This document shows positions 8,640 through 17,227 of a stretch of 64,000 nt of DNA, one piece after another. The position numbers and the translations under genes are program-made. The stretch covers positions 2,604,001 through 2,668,000 of the forward strand of contig OY770026.1 of assembly GCA_963669455.1 (NCBI GenBank), read 5' to 3'. Numbering within the stretch: the first letter of the stretch is position 1; each line of letters starts with the position of its first letter. The DNA is from JAWKWH01 sp963669455. Its GTDB lineage: Bacteria; Pseudomonadota; Alphaproteobacteria; Rhizobiales; Rhizobiaceae. The notes under the pieces were generated by a model, which was not told the origin of the DNA, ran no database searches, and saw only the letters and a list, made by a program, of their open reading frames with translations.

Positions 8640-9119
8640 ATGCCAACCTTCGTCTACATGACAAGGTGTGACGGATGCGGACATTGCGTCGACATCTGTC
8701 CCTCTGACATCATGCACATCGATAAGACCTATCGCCGTGCCTACAATATCGAACCCAATATGTGCTGGGAGTGTTACTCCTGTGTCAAGGCTTGCCCGCA
8801 AAACGCAATAGATGTGCGCGGCTATGCCGATTTCGCGCCGCTTGGCCACTCCGTCCGCGTCGACCGGGATGAAGAAAAAGGCACGATCGCCTGGAGGATC
8901 AAGTTTCGCAACGGTACGGAAAAGAACTTTCTGTCGCCGATTACCACCAAACCTTGGGGACAGGCCATTCCTCAACTGGCCGATGTTCCAGCCCCCAGCC
9001 CAGAACAGCGTGACAGCGAGCTTTTGTACAATGAGCCGAAATATGTCCGCATGGATGAAGGCGGTTTGCATACGCTTGAGACCAACGGCCTCAAGATGAA
9101 GAAAGGCGTGTATTACTGA
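8640..9119 (+). CDS. aprB: APS reductase beta subunit, two [4Fe-4S] clusters
   Basis: A 159-residue ferredoxin-like subunit. Two cluster-binding motifs are visible: CDGCGHCVDICPSD (about residues 10-23) and CWECYSCVKACPQNAIDV (about residues 42-59). The C-terminal part, with a typical AprB tail, wraps around AprA in known structures. It transfers electrons between the AprA flavin and the membrane partner. AAGGAG precedes the start. The stop overlaps the aprA start by one base (TGATG), so AprA and AprB are translationally coupled. Confidence 0.95.
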   Translation: MPTFVYMTRCDGCGHCVDICPSDIMHIDKTYRRAYNIEPNMCWECYSCVKACPQNAIDVRGYADFAPLGHSVRVDRDEEKGTIAWRIKFRNGTEKNFLSPITTKPWGQAIPQLADVPAPSPEQRDSELLYNEPKYVRMDEGGLHTLETNGLKMKKGVYY

Positions 9120-10987
9120 TGGCGTACCAAACGATTGTCGAAGAAGGCATTGATATTCTGGTTGCCGGCGCCGGACTTGGCGGAACGGGCGCTGCCTGGG
9201 AAGCCCGGTTCTGGGGTCAGGACAAGAAGATTGTCATCGCCGAGAAAGCCAATATCGATCGCTCCGGAGCCGTCGCTCAGGGCCTTTATGCGATCAACTG
9301 CTATATGGGCACCCGCTGGGGCCAGAACAATCCGGAAGATCATGTCCGCTATGCACGCATCGATCTGATGGGGCTGGTTCGCGAGGACCTGTTGTTCGAT
9401 ATGGCCCGCCATGTCGATTCCACCGTGCACCAGTTTGAGGACTGGGGTCTGCCGATCATGAAGGACCCCAAGACCGGGCAGTATCTGCGCGAGGGCCGGT
9501 GGCAGATCATGATCCATGGCGAATCCTACAAACCCATTGTCGCCGAGGCTGCCAAGAAATCCGCCGACAAGGTGTTCAACCGCATCTGCGTCACCCATCT
9601 TTTGATGGACGAAAGCAAGGAAAACCGCGTTGCCGGCGCCGTCGGTTTCAATGTCCGTACCGGCAATTATCATGTCTTCAAGTCGAAAACCGTTGTCTGT
9701 GGCGCGGGCGGGGCTTCCAACATTTTCAAACCACGTTCGGTGGGTGAAGGATCGGGCCGCACCTGGTATGCGCCATGGTCGTCAGCATCCGCTTACGGGT
9801 TGATGATCAATGCCGGCGCCAAGATGACGCAGATGGAAAACCGTATCGTACTGGCGCGTTTCAAGGACGGATACGGTCCGGTTGGCGCTTACTTCCTGCA
9901 TCTGAAAACCTATACGCAAAATGGTGTCGGCGAGGAGTATGAATCCAAGTGGTTCCCTGAATTGCAAAAAATGGTCGGCAAGGAATATCTCGATCCCGAA
10001 GCGTCGCATTTGACCCACCGGCCAATTCCGACCTGTCTGCGCAATCATGCGCTGATCAATGAGGTCAATGCCGGCCGCGGGCCCATTCACATGGTGACCA
10101 TGCATTCGTTCCAGGACCCCCACCTGGAGGAAGTCGGCTGGGAAAACTTTCTCGGCATGACCGTCGGCCAGGCGGTCCTTTGGGCGGCGACCGACGTGGA
10201 CCCCAAGAATGAGAACCCGGAACTCACCACATCAGAACCCTATGTCATGGGCTCGCATGCAACCGGCAGCGGTGCATGGTGTTCAGGCCCTGAGGATATT
10301 TCGCCACCGGAATATTTCTGGGGCTATAATCGCATGACCACGATCGAAGGCCTGTTTGGAGCCGGCGACGCGGTTGGCGGCACGCCTCATGCCTTCTCGT
10401 CGGGCTCATTTACCGAAGGCCGGCTGGCGGCAAAGGCTGCCTGCAAATATATCGATGACGGAAAGGCCGAAGGTATTGTCGTATCGGACGGTCAGATCGA
10501 GCGCCGCAAGCAGGAGATCTACAAGCCGATTGAACACTACAAGATCTATCGCAATGCGATCGTGGCGGGCGATGTCAACCCACACTACATCAATCCGAAG
10601 CAGGGATTGGACCGGCTGCAAAAGCTGATGGACGAATATTGCGGCGGCGTGACGGTCAGTTACATGACCAATGAAAAGCTGCTTCATATCGGCTTGAAAA
10701 AGCTCAAGATCATGGAAGAGGATCTTGAATGCCTTGCCGCCAGTGATCTGCATGAATTGCTGCGCGCCTGGGAATTAAAACATCGCCATCGCGCCGCCGA
10801 ATGCGTCACCCAGCACACCTTGTTCCGCAAGGAGACCCGCTGGCCTGGTTATTATTACCGGGGTGATGCGATGAAGCTGGACGATGAAAACTGGCATGTG
10901 CTGACGGTTTCGCGCCGCGATCCCGATACCGGTGAATACACGATGGAAAAAGCCCCCTGCTACCACCTGGTTGGTGAGGGCGAATAA
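9119..10987 (+). CDS. aprA: APS reductase alpha subunit (FAD)
   Basis: A 622-residue flavoprotein of the fumarate reductase/succinate dehydrogenase family. The N-terminal dinucleotide motif is GAGLGGTGAAWEARFWG, and later FAD contacts include VVCGAGGASNIFKPRS and GLFGAGDAVGGTPHAFSSG. The C-terminal domain contains the HRAAECVTQHTLFRKETRW stretch. With AprB it interconverts APS and sulfite plus AMP. In a Sox-containing organism with AprM and no dsr genes in view, oxidation of sulfite to APS is the expected direction. Full length for the family. Confidence 0.96.
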   Translation: MAYQTIVEEGIDILVAGAGLGGTGAAWEARFWGQDKKIVIAEKANIDRSGAVAQGLYAINCYMGTRWGQNNPEDHVRYARIDLMGLVREDLLFDMARHVDSTVHQFEDWGLPIMKDPKTGQYLREGRWQIMIHGESYKPIVAEAAKKSADKVFNRICVTHLLMDESKENRVAGAVGFNVRTGNYHVFKSKTVVCGAGGASNIFKPRSVGEGSGRTWYAPWSSASAYGLMINAGAKMTQMENRIVLARFKDGYGPVGAYFLHLKTYTQNGVGEEYESKWFPELQKMVGKEYLDPEASHLTHRPIPTCLRNHALINEVNAGRGPIHMVTMHSFQDPHLEEVGWENFLGMTVGQAVLWAATDVDPKNENPELTTSEPYVMGSHATGSGAWCSGPEDISPPEYFWGYNRMTTIEGLFGAGDAVGGTPHAFSSGSFTEGRLAAKAACKYIDDGKAEGIVVSDGQIERRKQEIYKPIEHYKIYRNAIVAGDVNPHYINPKQGLDRLQKLMDEYCGGVTVSYMTNEKLLHIGLKKLKIMEEDLECLAASDLHELLRAWELKHRHRAAECVTQHTLFRKETRWPGYYYRGDAMKLDDENWHVLTVSRRDPDTGEYTMEKAPCYHLVGEGE

Positions 10988-11001
10988 CAACACCAAAGGC
11001 T

Positions 11002-11023
11002 GAAAATCCGTGCGGGGGTTTTC
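11002..11023 (+). terminator. hairpin downstream of aprA
   Basis: GAAAATCC (11002-11009) can pair with GGGTTTTC (11016-11023) with one G-T pair, and is followed by GTCTTT. It lies 15 bp after the aprA stop and could be a weak terminator or a 3' stabilising hairpin. The following genes may still be read through. Confidence 0.4.
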
Positions 11024-11112
11024 GTCTTTAGTGCCAGACGGGCCGGTTGACCGTGACGGTCGTCATGACTGCGTGCGAAATATCAGCTCCTTCAAGTCCA
11101 AGCGAGACATGC

Positions 11113-11463
11113 GTGAACATTGTTGACAAAACCGACGAAGAGATAATGGCCGTCGCCGAGCCTATGTGGCGCGATCTGGTAAAGAATTCGAACGAAGGCA
11201 AATATGGTGCGTTCGTCAAGGATTTCTGTGCCGCCTTTGCCCGCGCGATGAACCAGGTTGAGGCCGGTCACCAGTTTGCCAACAGCGATCTGTCCAGGAA
11301 CCTGTCCGAAGACGTGGACTTTCTTGGCATCATCCGCCGCGGCGAACATGTGACGGTTCTCTACCGGCAGCGGAGTACGGCAAGGTCAGGCGAATGGCTC
11401 GGGCGGCTCGTTCTTGGCTATGAAGACAAAAAGGTCAAAATATTCGGTGCGTCGATTTTTTAA
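11113..11463 (+). CDS. conserved-looking hypothetical protein downstream of aprA
   Basis: A small soluble protein of about 116 residues if it starts at the GTG at 11113; upstream ATGs at 11047-11065 are possible but add an odd, Ser/Cys-rich leader. It reads as an alpha/beta domain (EEIMAVAEPMWRDLVKNSNE near the start, LIIRRGEH-like beta strands, then LVLGYEDKKVKIFGASIF). I do not recognise the family with certainty. Placement between aprA and a SlyD-like isomerase suggests a role in Apr assembly or regulation, which is inference only. No signal peptide, membrane segment or metal motif is visible. Confidence 0.6.
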   Translation: MNIVDKTDEEIMAVAEPMWRDLVKNSNEGKYGAFVKDFCAAFARAMNQVEAGHQFANSDLSRNLSEDVDFLGIIRRGEHVTVLYRQRSTARSGEWLGRLVLGYEDKKVKIFGASIF

Positions 11464-11483
11464 ACAGGTAAGCCACAAGCGCT

Positions 11484-11993
11484 ATGCGTGAAACCATTGA
11501 AGACGGAAAGTTCGTTGAGCTGATCTACAAGGTGAACGACGAGAAGTCGGGGCACGTTCTCACGGAAGTGGAATTCCCGTTGGGCTACGTTCACGGTCAA
11601 AATGAGGTACTGGCGCCGTCAGTGCATCAGGAGCTTGAGGGAAAATTTGCCGGCGATATCATCGAAGTACCGATCGACGGCAATCAGATTTTTGGCCCGA
11701 GGGACGAAAGCCTGGTGTTTACCGACCGTATCGAAAACGTGCCTGAAGAATATCATCAGGTCGGCACATCCATCCTGATGGAAAACAACAACGGCCAGAC
11801 CCGCAGCTTTCTGGTGACGCGGTTTGATGACGAAACATTGACGGTTGATGGCAATAATCCGCTTTGCGGAAGAGCGGTCATCTTCAGGCTGGAGATATTG
11901 ACCGTGCGCGAGGCGACGGACGAGGAGAAAAAGGCAGGCGGCGCCATCGTTGCCGGACCCGATGTCGAGGCGTCGCAGATGAAGCCGGTTTGA
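11484..11993 (+). CDS. FKBP-type peptidyl-prolyl isomerase, SlyD-like
   Basis: A 169-residue protein with the SlyD/FKBP architecture. It opens with an N-terminal strand (FVELIYKVNDEKSGHVLTE) and the sequence FPLGYVHGQNEVLAPSVHQE, the equivalent of the SlyD substrate-site loop. An inserted IF chaperone domain follows, and the strand returns in CGRAVIFRLEILTVREAT. The His/Cys-rich metal tail of E. coli SlyD is absent. It lies 20 bp downstream of the preceding hypothetical gene, so it is probably part of the apr transcript and may help fold AprBA or insert cofactors. Confidence 0.75.
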   Translation: MRETIEDGKFVELIYKVNDEKSGHVLTEVEFPLGYVHGQNEVLAPSVHQELEGKFAGDIIEVPIDGNQIFGPRDESLVFTDRIENVPEEYHQVGTSILMENNNGQTRSFLVTRFDDETLTVDGNNPLCGRAVIFRLEILTVREATDEEKKAGGAIVAGPDVEASQMKPV

Positions 11994-12101
11994 ATGCTAA
12001 ACTGACATGTATAGGACAAGGATCAGTTTTGGAGTATTGCAGCACGAGTGGAAATCATTATCGTCAGATAATCCTGGCGTTAGGACAGCAAGAGGTGAGA
12101 C

Positions 12102-12260
12102 ATGAGCGATCAAAAACCCAAAATCAAAGTTCCAGACGGCCATACCCGTTTTTTGACCACACGGCAGATGAAGCCGAACAAAAAGGGCTATGTCGGCTAC
12201 GAGACCATCTGGGAATCATTCCAGAAAGAAGCCGAATACGAAACGCCGAAAACGCCGTAA
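12102..12260 (+). CDS. 52-residue basic protein in the apr cluster
   Basis: A short reading frame with a strong ribosome site (GAGGTGA 5-9 nt before the ATG). The predicted protein is compact, Lys-rich and soluble; it contains TRFLTTRQMKPNKKGYVGYE in its middle and ends in a Pro/Thr-rich tail. It has no cysteine, signal peptide or membrane segment. It follows the SlyD-like gene on the same strand and converges with the CysH-like gene at 12292. The codon pattern looks coding, but I do not recognise a family. Confidence 0.5.
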   Translation: MSDQKPKIKVPDGHTRFLTTRQMKPNKKGYVGYETIWESFQKEAEYETPKTP

Positions 12261-12291
12261 GACCCACGGCTATCCGGACGCCTGCCTTTTT

Positions 12292-12912
12292 TCAGTAGGC
12301 GTACCAGGGCGCATCGGATTCATCGTCAGGCTGAAATTTCGGATAGCTCCGCTTTGCCCGTTTGTGAAAGGGCAAATTGTTGCCGGTCATGAAGGCGCGG
12401 ATTTCATCGTCGCTCCAGCGAATGACCGGGTCAACGCGCACCAGGCGCCCGTCCAGATCGACGCGATGCCTGATTTCCGGCGGCCGCTCGACGTGATTGA
12501 CGCCACTGATCCAGCAGTCAAAACCCTGTAGCGAATTGTTCAGGTGAACAACCGAAAAGGTCTGGCCGGAGGATTCCTCATTTTCAATCCACATGCGTTC
12601 GACATGGTCGTGATCGCCGCGCTGCACTTCGATTTCACGGCCGGATGTATATCTGACATCGGATAGGCCAAGCTGGCCGACGATTTTCTCGCGATAGATT
12701 TTGCTGTCTTCAAACTCGCGGCCCGGCTGGCAAAACAACACCGGCGTGCTTGCATCGATATCGGCCACCAGCTTCAGCACGACGATACTGCGCGCTTTCA
12801 GCGACGCGGTAACAATGACCTTGCCCCGATAGCGCTCGCCGATCATATAGGAGAGAAGCGCTGCGGTATCGAGTTTGCTGGTCACCGACCAGATTTCCTT
12901 CAGCAGTGGCAT
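12292..12912 (-). CDS. CysH/PAPS-reductase-like protein lacking catalytic motifs
   Basis: A 206-residue protein resembling the adenine-nucleotide alpha hydrolase fold of APS/PAPS reductases. TASLKARSIVVLKLVADID and PVLFCQPGREFEDSKIYREK line up with the N-terminal strand and the substrate-binding region, and the VIRWSDDEIRAFMTGNNLPF stretch matches the family C-terminal helix. The P-loop-like SGGKDS motif is not seen, and the C-terminal ECGxH cysteine of active reductases is missing: the protein ends in DAPWYAY. It is therefore probably not a classical reductase. Next to sat-apr it could bind APS or AMP as a sensor or chaperone, which is inference. Confidence 0.6.
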   Translation of the reverse strand: MPLLKEIWSVTSKLDTAALLSYMIGERYRGKVIVTASLKARSIVVLKLVADIDASTPVLFCQPGREFEDSKIYREKIVGQLGLSDVRYTSGREIEVQRGDHDHVERMWIENEESSGQTFSVVHLNNSLQGFDCWISGVNHVERPPEIRHRVDLDGRLVRVDPVIRWSDDEIRAFMTGNNLPFHKRAKRSYPKFQPDDESDAPWYAY

Positions 12913-13042
12913 CGTATCCGTGCTCCAACGTTTGCTGGTGACACAACACTAACAGGAACAGCGCGGATTTCCGACATAAAAAAACTCATGCAACCAACGC
13001 CCTCGCCTCGCCGCTTCAATGATTGCGGAAAAATAAGTTGTT

Positions 13043-13978
13043 TTATCGCTGCCTGCCACCGGCACTGATTCCGATTGCTGCCAGAATGACAAGTCCGGTC
13101 GTCAAATCACGATAAAACGGATCGGCGTTCAAGATGTTGAACCCGTTATTGATGAGGGCTAGCAGCAGAACACCGGCAATACTGCGCCAGACCGCGCCAA
13201 CGCCGCCATAGATGCTGGTGCCGCCGAGGATAACCGCGGCAATCGCCTGTAGCTCCATTCCGGTGCCAGCGGATGCCTGGCCCATCGAAATTCGCGACAC
13301 CTGGATGGCCGAAGCCAGGCCGGCAGCAAGTCCGGCAAGCGCAAAGGTGGCGATTTTGATCCGGTTGGTGCGGATACCGGACAGGATCGATGCCTCCTCA
13401 TTTCCGCCAACCGAAAAGACTTTTCGCCCGAACACGGTGCGGTTCAGCACGAATGTCAGGATCAGCGCGAAGGCAATCATCACCCAGACCGCGATAAACA
13501 CGCCGGCAATCTTGTCGCGGCCAAGCCAGGTGAATTCGGCCATCCGGACAGGGATCAGGCGGCCATCGGAAATAACGGTGGCAAATCCCTTGAAGATCAG
13601 GCTGGTGGCGATGGTGGCCAGAAAGGAATGAACCTTGAGCGTGGTGATTGCCACGCCATTTATTGTTCCAAGCGCAAGGCCGATAACCGGCGCCATCAGC
13701 AGGCCGACAAAGGGGTCGACATGCAGTGCGATCCAGGCGGAACAAACCGCCCCCATGGCGAAAATGGCGCCGACGGACAAATCAAACCCGCCGGCTATGA
13801 TGACCAGGGTCATCGCTGAGGCCATGATGGCAAGCGGCGCATTCTGGTTGAGAATGTTGAGCATATTGCGAAAGGTGAAAAAACTGTCCGACATCAGGCT
13901 AAGCGCAATCACCAGCACCACGATCATGATCAGGACGGCGTAGTTTTGCAGAAATCGCAGGATCGCGAACTTATTCAT
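13043..13978 (-). CDS. ribose-type ABC transporter permease (RbsC family)
   Basis: A 311-residue integral membrane protein with about eight to ten hydrophobic segments. The family loop AIAAVILGGTSIYGGVGAVWRS (last third) and GGFDLSVGAIFAMGAVCSAW near residues 64-83 are typical of the BPD_transp_2 (RbsC/XylH) family. Its start overlaps the stop of the ATPase gene by 8 bp, so the two are coupled. The substrate is unlikely to be ribose given the hydantoinase neighbours. It is the last gene of the leftward operon. Confidence 0.9.
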   Translation of the reverse strand: MNKFAILRFLQNYAVLIMIVVLVIALSLMSDSFFTFRNMLNILNQNAPLAIMASAMTLVIIAGGFDLSVGAIFAMGAVCSAWIALHVDPFVGLLMAPVIGLALGTINGVAITTLKVHSFLATIATSLIFKGFATVISDGRLIPVRMAEFTWLGRDKIAGVFIAVWVMIAFALILTFVLNRTVFGRKVFSVGGNEEASILSGIRTNRIKIATFALAGLAAGLASAIQVSRISMGQASAGTGMELQAIAAVILGGTSIYGGVGAVWRSIAGVLLLALINNGFNILNADPFYRDLTTGLVILAAIGISAGGRQR

Positions 13979-15506
13979 GAATGTCTTCCGTCACTTTGGC
14001 GCTTTGGTGGTGGAACAGCGCATTGAGCACCGATGTTTCATCGTTCAGTGCGGGGTCGATTTCCTCGACGATCGATCCGCCATCGACGAGGTAGGCGCGA
14101 TGGGCAAGACCGAGTACCTCGTCAATCTCGCTGGAAATCAGCAGCACCGACGTGCCTGACGCCGCCAATTCGGCAATGGCCTGGTGAATGCGCTGACGTG
14201 CGCCGACATCGACGCCACGGCTCGGTTCATCGAGAATGACGATACGCGGATTTTCCATCAGCCATTTGCCGATCAGAACCTTTTGCTGGTTACCGCCTGA
14301 ATAATTGGATACATCGCCATCGAGCATGGCGGGACGGACATTGAAATGATCGATCAGTTCACGCGCTCGCGCCTTTTCGCGATCATTGTTGACGATACCC
14401 GCCGTCGACAGATGCTTTAGATGGGGAAGCGACATATTGGCGCGAACCGGCATGGTCATGACCAATCCCTGTTTGCGCCGGTCTTCCGGCACCATCACCA
14501 GGCCAAGTTCTGTCGATTTGGCCAGATTGCGGTCGTCGTAACGCGCGCCATCGACAAATATATCACCGCCGGTGGCCGGGTCGGCGCCGATAATGGCGCG
14601 GGCGATTTCACTGCGGCCGCTGCCGACAAGACCGATCAGCCCGACGATTTCGCCGCGACCGATGGTCAGCGTGGCATTTTTAACGCCGAAATCACTTTTG
14701 ATGTTCTGGGCATCAAGAACGATTGGTGGACTTTGCGGCCTTTGCTTTGGCGGAAACGGCGTTTCGGTCTTTCCTCCGCCCAACATTGCCGCCACCAGGT
14801 CAGCTTTAGTGACTGCCGATGTTGCAACGGTGCTGACATGTTCGCCATCCCTGAGAACGGTGATCCTGTCGGTAGCGGCCAATATGTCATCGAGAAAGTG
14901 CGAGACGTAGATCACCGTCTTGCCCTTCTCGCGGAGCGTTTTCATTGAATCATGCAACTGATCAACCTCATCCTTTGACAATGATGACGTCGGCTCGTCC
15001 ATGACAATGACTTTTGCGTCGCGGGCAAGCGCGCGCAGAATTTCGATTTTCTGCTGGTCGGCAATTGGCAGATCAGCGACCACCGCATGCGGGTTAAGCG
15101 TAAAACCGCTTGTCGCCATCAGCTCTTCGAGGCGATCGGCTTCGGTGGATTTGAGGATGCCCCAGCGGCGCTGCTCAATCCCAAGAAATACGTTTTGTGC
15201 GACCGTCAAAGCGGGGACGAGTTGCAATTCCTGGTGCATGATAGCGATACCGCTTGCCAGTGCCGAGTGCGAATTCCAGCCTGTCACCGGTTGCCCGAAT
15301 ACCTCAAGTTCGCCTTCGGATGCCGTATAAAATCCGCCGAGAACCTTGCCGAGCGTTGACTTTCCCGCACCGTTTTCGCCGATCAGCCCGTGGACTTCGC
15401 CCGGCAGAATATCGAGCGTGACACCACGCAACACAGAGATGCCGGAGAATGAAACTCCGATATCAACCGCCCGGATCGCGGGGTCTTGGCTTACATCGAT
15501 CGTCAT
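13971..15506 (-). CDS. sugar-type ABC transporter ATPase (RbsA family, two ATPase domains)
   Basis: A 511-residue protein made of two fused nucleotide-binding domains. The first has Walker A GENGAGKSTLGKV (about residues 43-55) and Walker B VIVMDEPTSSL; the second has signature SGGNQQKVLIGKWL and Walker B IVILDEPSRGVD. As in RbsA/MglA, the second Walker A is degenerate (GLVGSGRSE). It energises the permease encoded just downstream, with the binding protein from 19317. It follows hyuB by 12 bp in one operon, so uptake and hydrolysis are probably coordinated. Confidence 0.92.
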   Translation of the reverse strand: MTIDVSQDPAIRAVDIGVSFSGISVLRGVTLDILPGEVHGLIGENGAGKSTLGKVLGGFYTASEGELEVFGQPVTGWNSHSALASGIAIMHQELQLVPALTVAQNVFLGIEQRRWGILKSTEADRLEELMATSGFTLNPHAVVADLPIADQQKIEILRALARDAKVIVMDEPTSSLSKDEVDQLHDSMKTLREKGKTVIYVSHFLDDILAATDRITVLRDGEHVSTVATSAVTKADLVAAMLGGGKTETPFPPKQRPQSPPIVLDAQNIKSDFGVKNATLTIGRGEIVGLIGLVGSGRSEIARAIIGADPATGGDIFVDGARYDDRNLAKSTELGLVMVPEDRRKQGLVMTMPVRANMSLPHLKHLSTAGIVNNDREKARARELIDHFNVRPAMLDGDVSNYSGGNQQKVLIGKWLMENPRIVILDEPSRGVDVGARQRIHQAIAELAASGTSVLLISSEIDEVLGLAHRAYLVDGGSIVEEIDPALNDETSVLNALFHHQSAKVTEDIHE

Positions 15507-15518
15507 CTGCCCACCGGT

Positions 15519-17225
15519 TCAAAGGCGTGGTTTGGACGCCGCCTCATCGACAATCATATCAGGCCCGATCGACACCCCATAGTTTTCAAGGGCCGCTTTG
15601 CTCGATATAAACCCTTTGCGAACATCGGTAGCAACCTCCTCAAACGGTCTTGCCAGCGGATCGCCATTTCCGCCACCGCCACCCGTCTTGGTCTCGACGA
15701 CGGTGCCAGCCATAAATTCGCGCGCCCGCATTTTGAGCGGTTTTTCCTCAGAACCGTCCGGGAATGTGATGGTGACATCCGGGCCGGCGCCATCGCCGCC
15801 GCCATTTAGGCCCCAGGCCGGCGTCCTTGAGCGCTCGAACCATAGCGCGCTGTAGCATTGTTCCAGCGTCTTGTAGCGGCGCACAACCCCGCAACCGCCA
15901 CGGTAACGCCCCGGGCCGCCTGAATCCGTGCGGATGGAAAACTCCTCAAGCCTGACCGGGAATTTGGTTTCCATGACCTCGGCTGGAATGTTGCGAAAGC
16001 CACCATTGACCAGATTGATCAACGCACTTTCGCCATCTCCATCGGCACGGCCGCCCCAGCCGCCCGCCGTGGGCTCGATGGAAATCCACTGGCCGCGCTT
16101 CGGATCGACAGAGAAGAACCCGGCCACCATGGAATCGCCGTAATGGGCCGCCGTCGAGCGGTCGGGCATTGCTTCCGACAGACATGAGATAAACAGGTCG
16201 GCAAGCAGGCCAAGGCCGGTGAAATACCATTCGCAGGCAGCCGGTTCGCCCGCATTGAACAGGCAGTCATCGGGCATCTCGACGGTCATCGTTTCAAATG
16301 AGCCGCCGGTGATCGCCCGGTCGGGGCTGATCATGGTCTTGTAGGCAAGACGCAGCAGCGATTCGGTCTGGCTTGCGCCACAGTTAATAGAGCCCGGCAC
16401 CGGTCCAGACGTGCCGGTGAGATCGACAAAGAGCTGATCGCCCTTGACCGTCAGCGACAGCGCAACTTTGACCGGTTCGTCGCCAAACCCGTCATTGTCG
16501 AGAAAACCTTCTCGCGACCAGGTACCGTCATTGATCGCCGAAATGGCTTCGCGGTCAAGCCGCCGTGCCTGTTCGAAAATGTTTTGACAGGCCGAGCGAT
16601 AGGTTTTTACGCCGATGCGTTCCAGCAATTGCGACAGACGGCGTTCGCCGGTCCTGATTGCGGCAATCTGCGCGCCAAGATCGCCAACCGACGCGTCGGG
16701 CAGCCGGGTGTTGAGCTTTAAATGGTCATACCATTCGCGCACCGGCACCCCGGCCTTGACGATCCGCGTCGGACCAAGGCGCAACCCCTCCTGATAGATA
16801 CTGGTCGAGCCCATTGTCGAGCCCGGATCGATGGCGCCGATATCGTTCCAGTGCGCCCTTGCTGCGCCAAAGCCGATCAGTTCGCCCTCAAAGAATATCG
16901 GGCCGATGGCGGTCACGTCATGCAGGTGTGTGCCCTGCATGTAACTGTCGTTCATGATGAAGACATCGCCCTCACCAATATCGTCGCCATAATAGTCCTT
17001 GACACAGCGCACACACACATCGATTGCGCCGATGAACAGCGGCACGCCGGTCGATTGACCAAGCATATTGCCGTGCTCGTCCATCAGCGCGACGGCGCTG
17101 TCCTTGCCCTCATAGATAACGGCCGAATGGGCCGAGCGCCAAAGCGAGGCGTTCATATCTTCCGCACATGAGATAACGAAATTCCGTACAACTTCCGTGG
17201 TAATCGGATCAGCCGGCTTGTTCAT
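15519..17225 (-). CDS. hyuB: hydantoinase B / oxoprolinase-type subunit
   Basis: A 568-residue HyuB-family protein. The start at 17225 is chosen because GGAGGG lies just upstream and the gene then begins 2 bp after the hyuA stop. Family landmarks include DPITTEVVRNF at the N-terminus, IMNDSYMQGTHLHDV near residue 85, SINCGASQTESLLRLAYKT, and the Gly-rich GGGGGNGDPLARP near the C-terminus. HyuA and HyuB form ATP-dependent amidohydrolases acting on cyclic amides such as hydantoins or 5-oxoproline, or related carboxylases. The exact substrate cannot be read from sequence. Confidence 0.9.
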   Translation of the reverse strand: MNKPADPITTEVVRNFVISCAEDMNASLWRSAHSAVIYEGKDSAVALMDEHGNMLGQSTGVPLFIGAIDVCVRCVKDYYGDDIGEGDVFIMNDSYMQGTHLHDVTAIGPIFFEGELIGFGAARAHWNDIGAIDPGSTMGSTSIYQEGLRLGPTRIVKAGVPVREWYDHLKLNTRLPDASVGDLGAQIAAIRTGERRLSQLLERIGVKTYRSACQNIFEQARRLDREAISAINDGTWSREGFLDNDGFGDEPVKVALSLTVKGDQLFVDLTGTSGPVPGSINCGASQTESLLRLAYKTMISPDRAITGGSFETMTVEMPDDCLFNAGEPAACEWYFTGLGLLADLFISCLSEAMPDRSTAAHYGDSMVAGFFSVDPKRGQWISIEPTAGGWGGRADGDGESALINLVNGGFRNIPAEVMETKFPVRLEEFSIRTDSGGPGRYRGGCGVVRRYKTLEQCYSALWFERSRTPAWGLNGGGDGAGPDVTITFPDGSEEKPLKMRAREFMAGTVVETKTGGGGGNGDPLARPFEEVATDVRKGFISSKAALENYGVSIGPDMIVDEAASKPRL

Positions 17226-17227
17226 GA

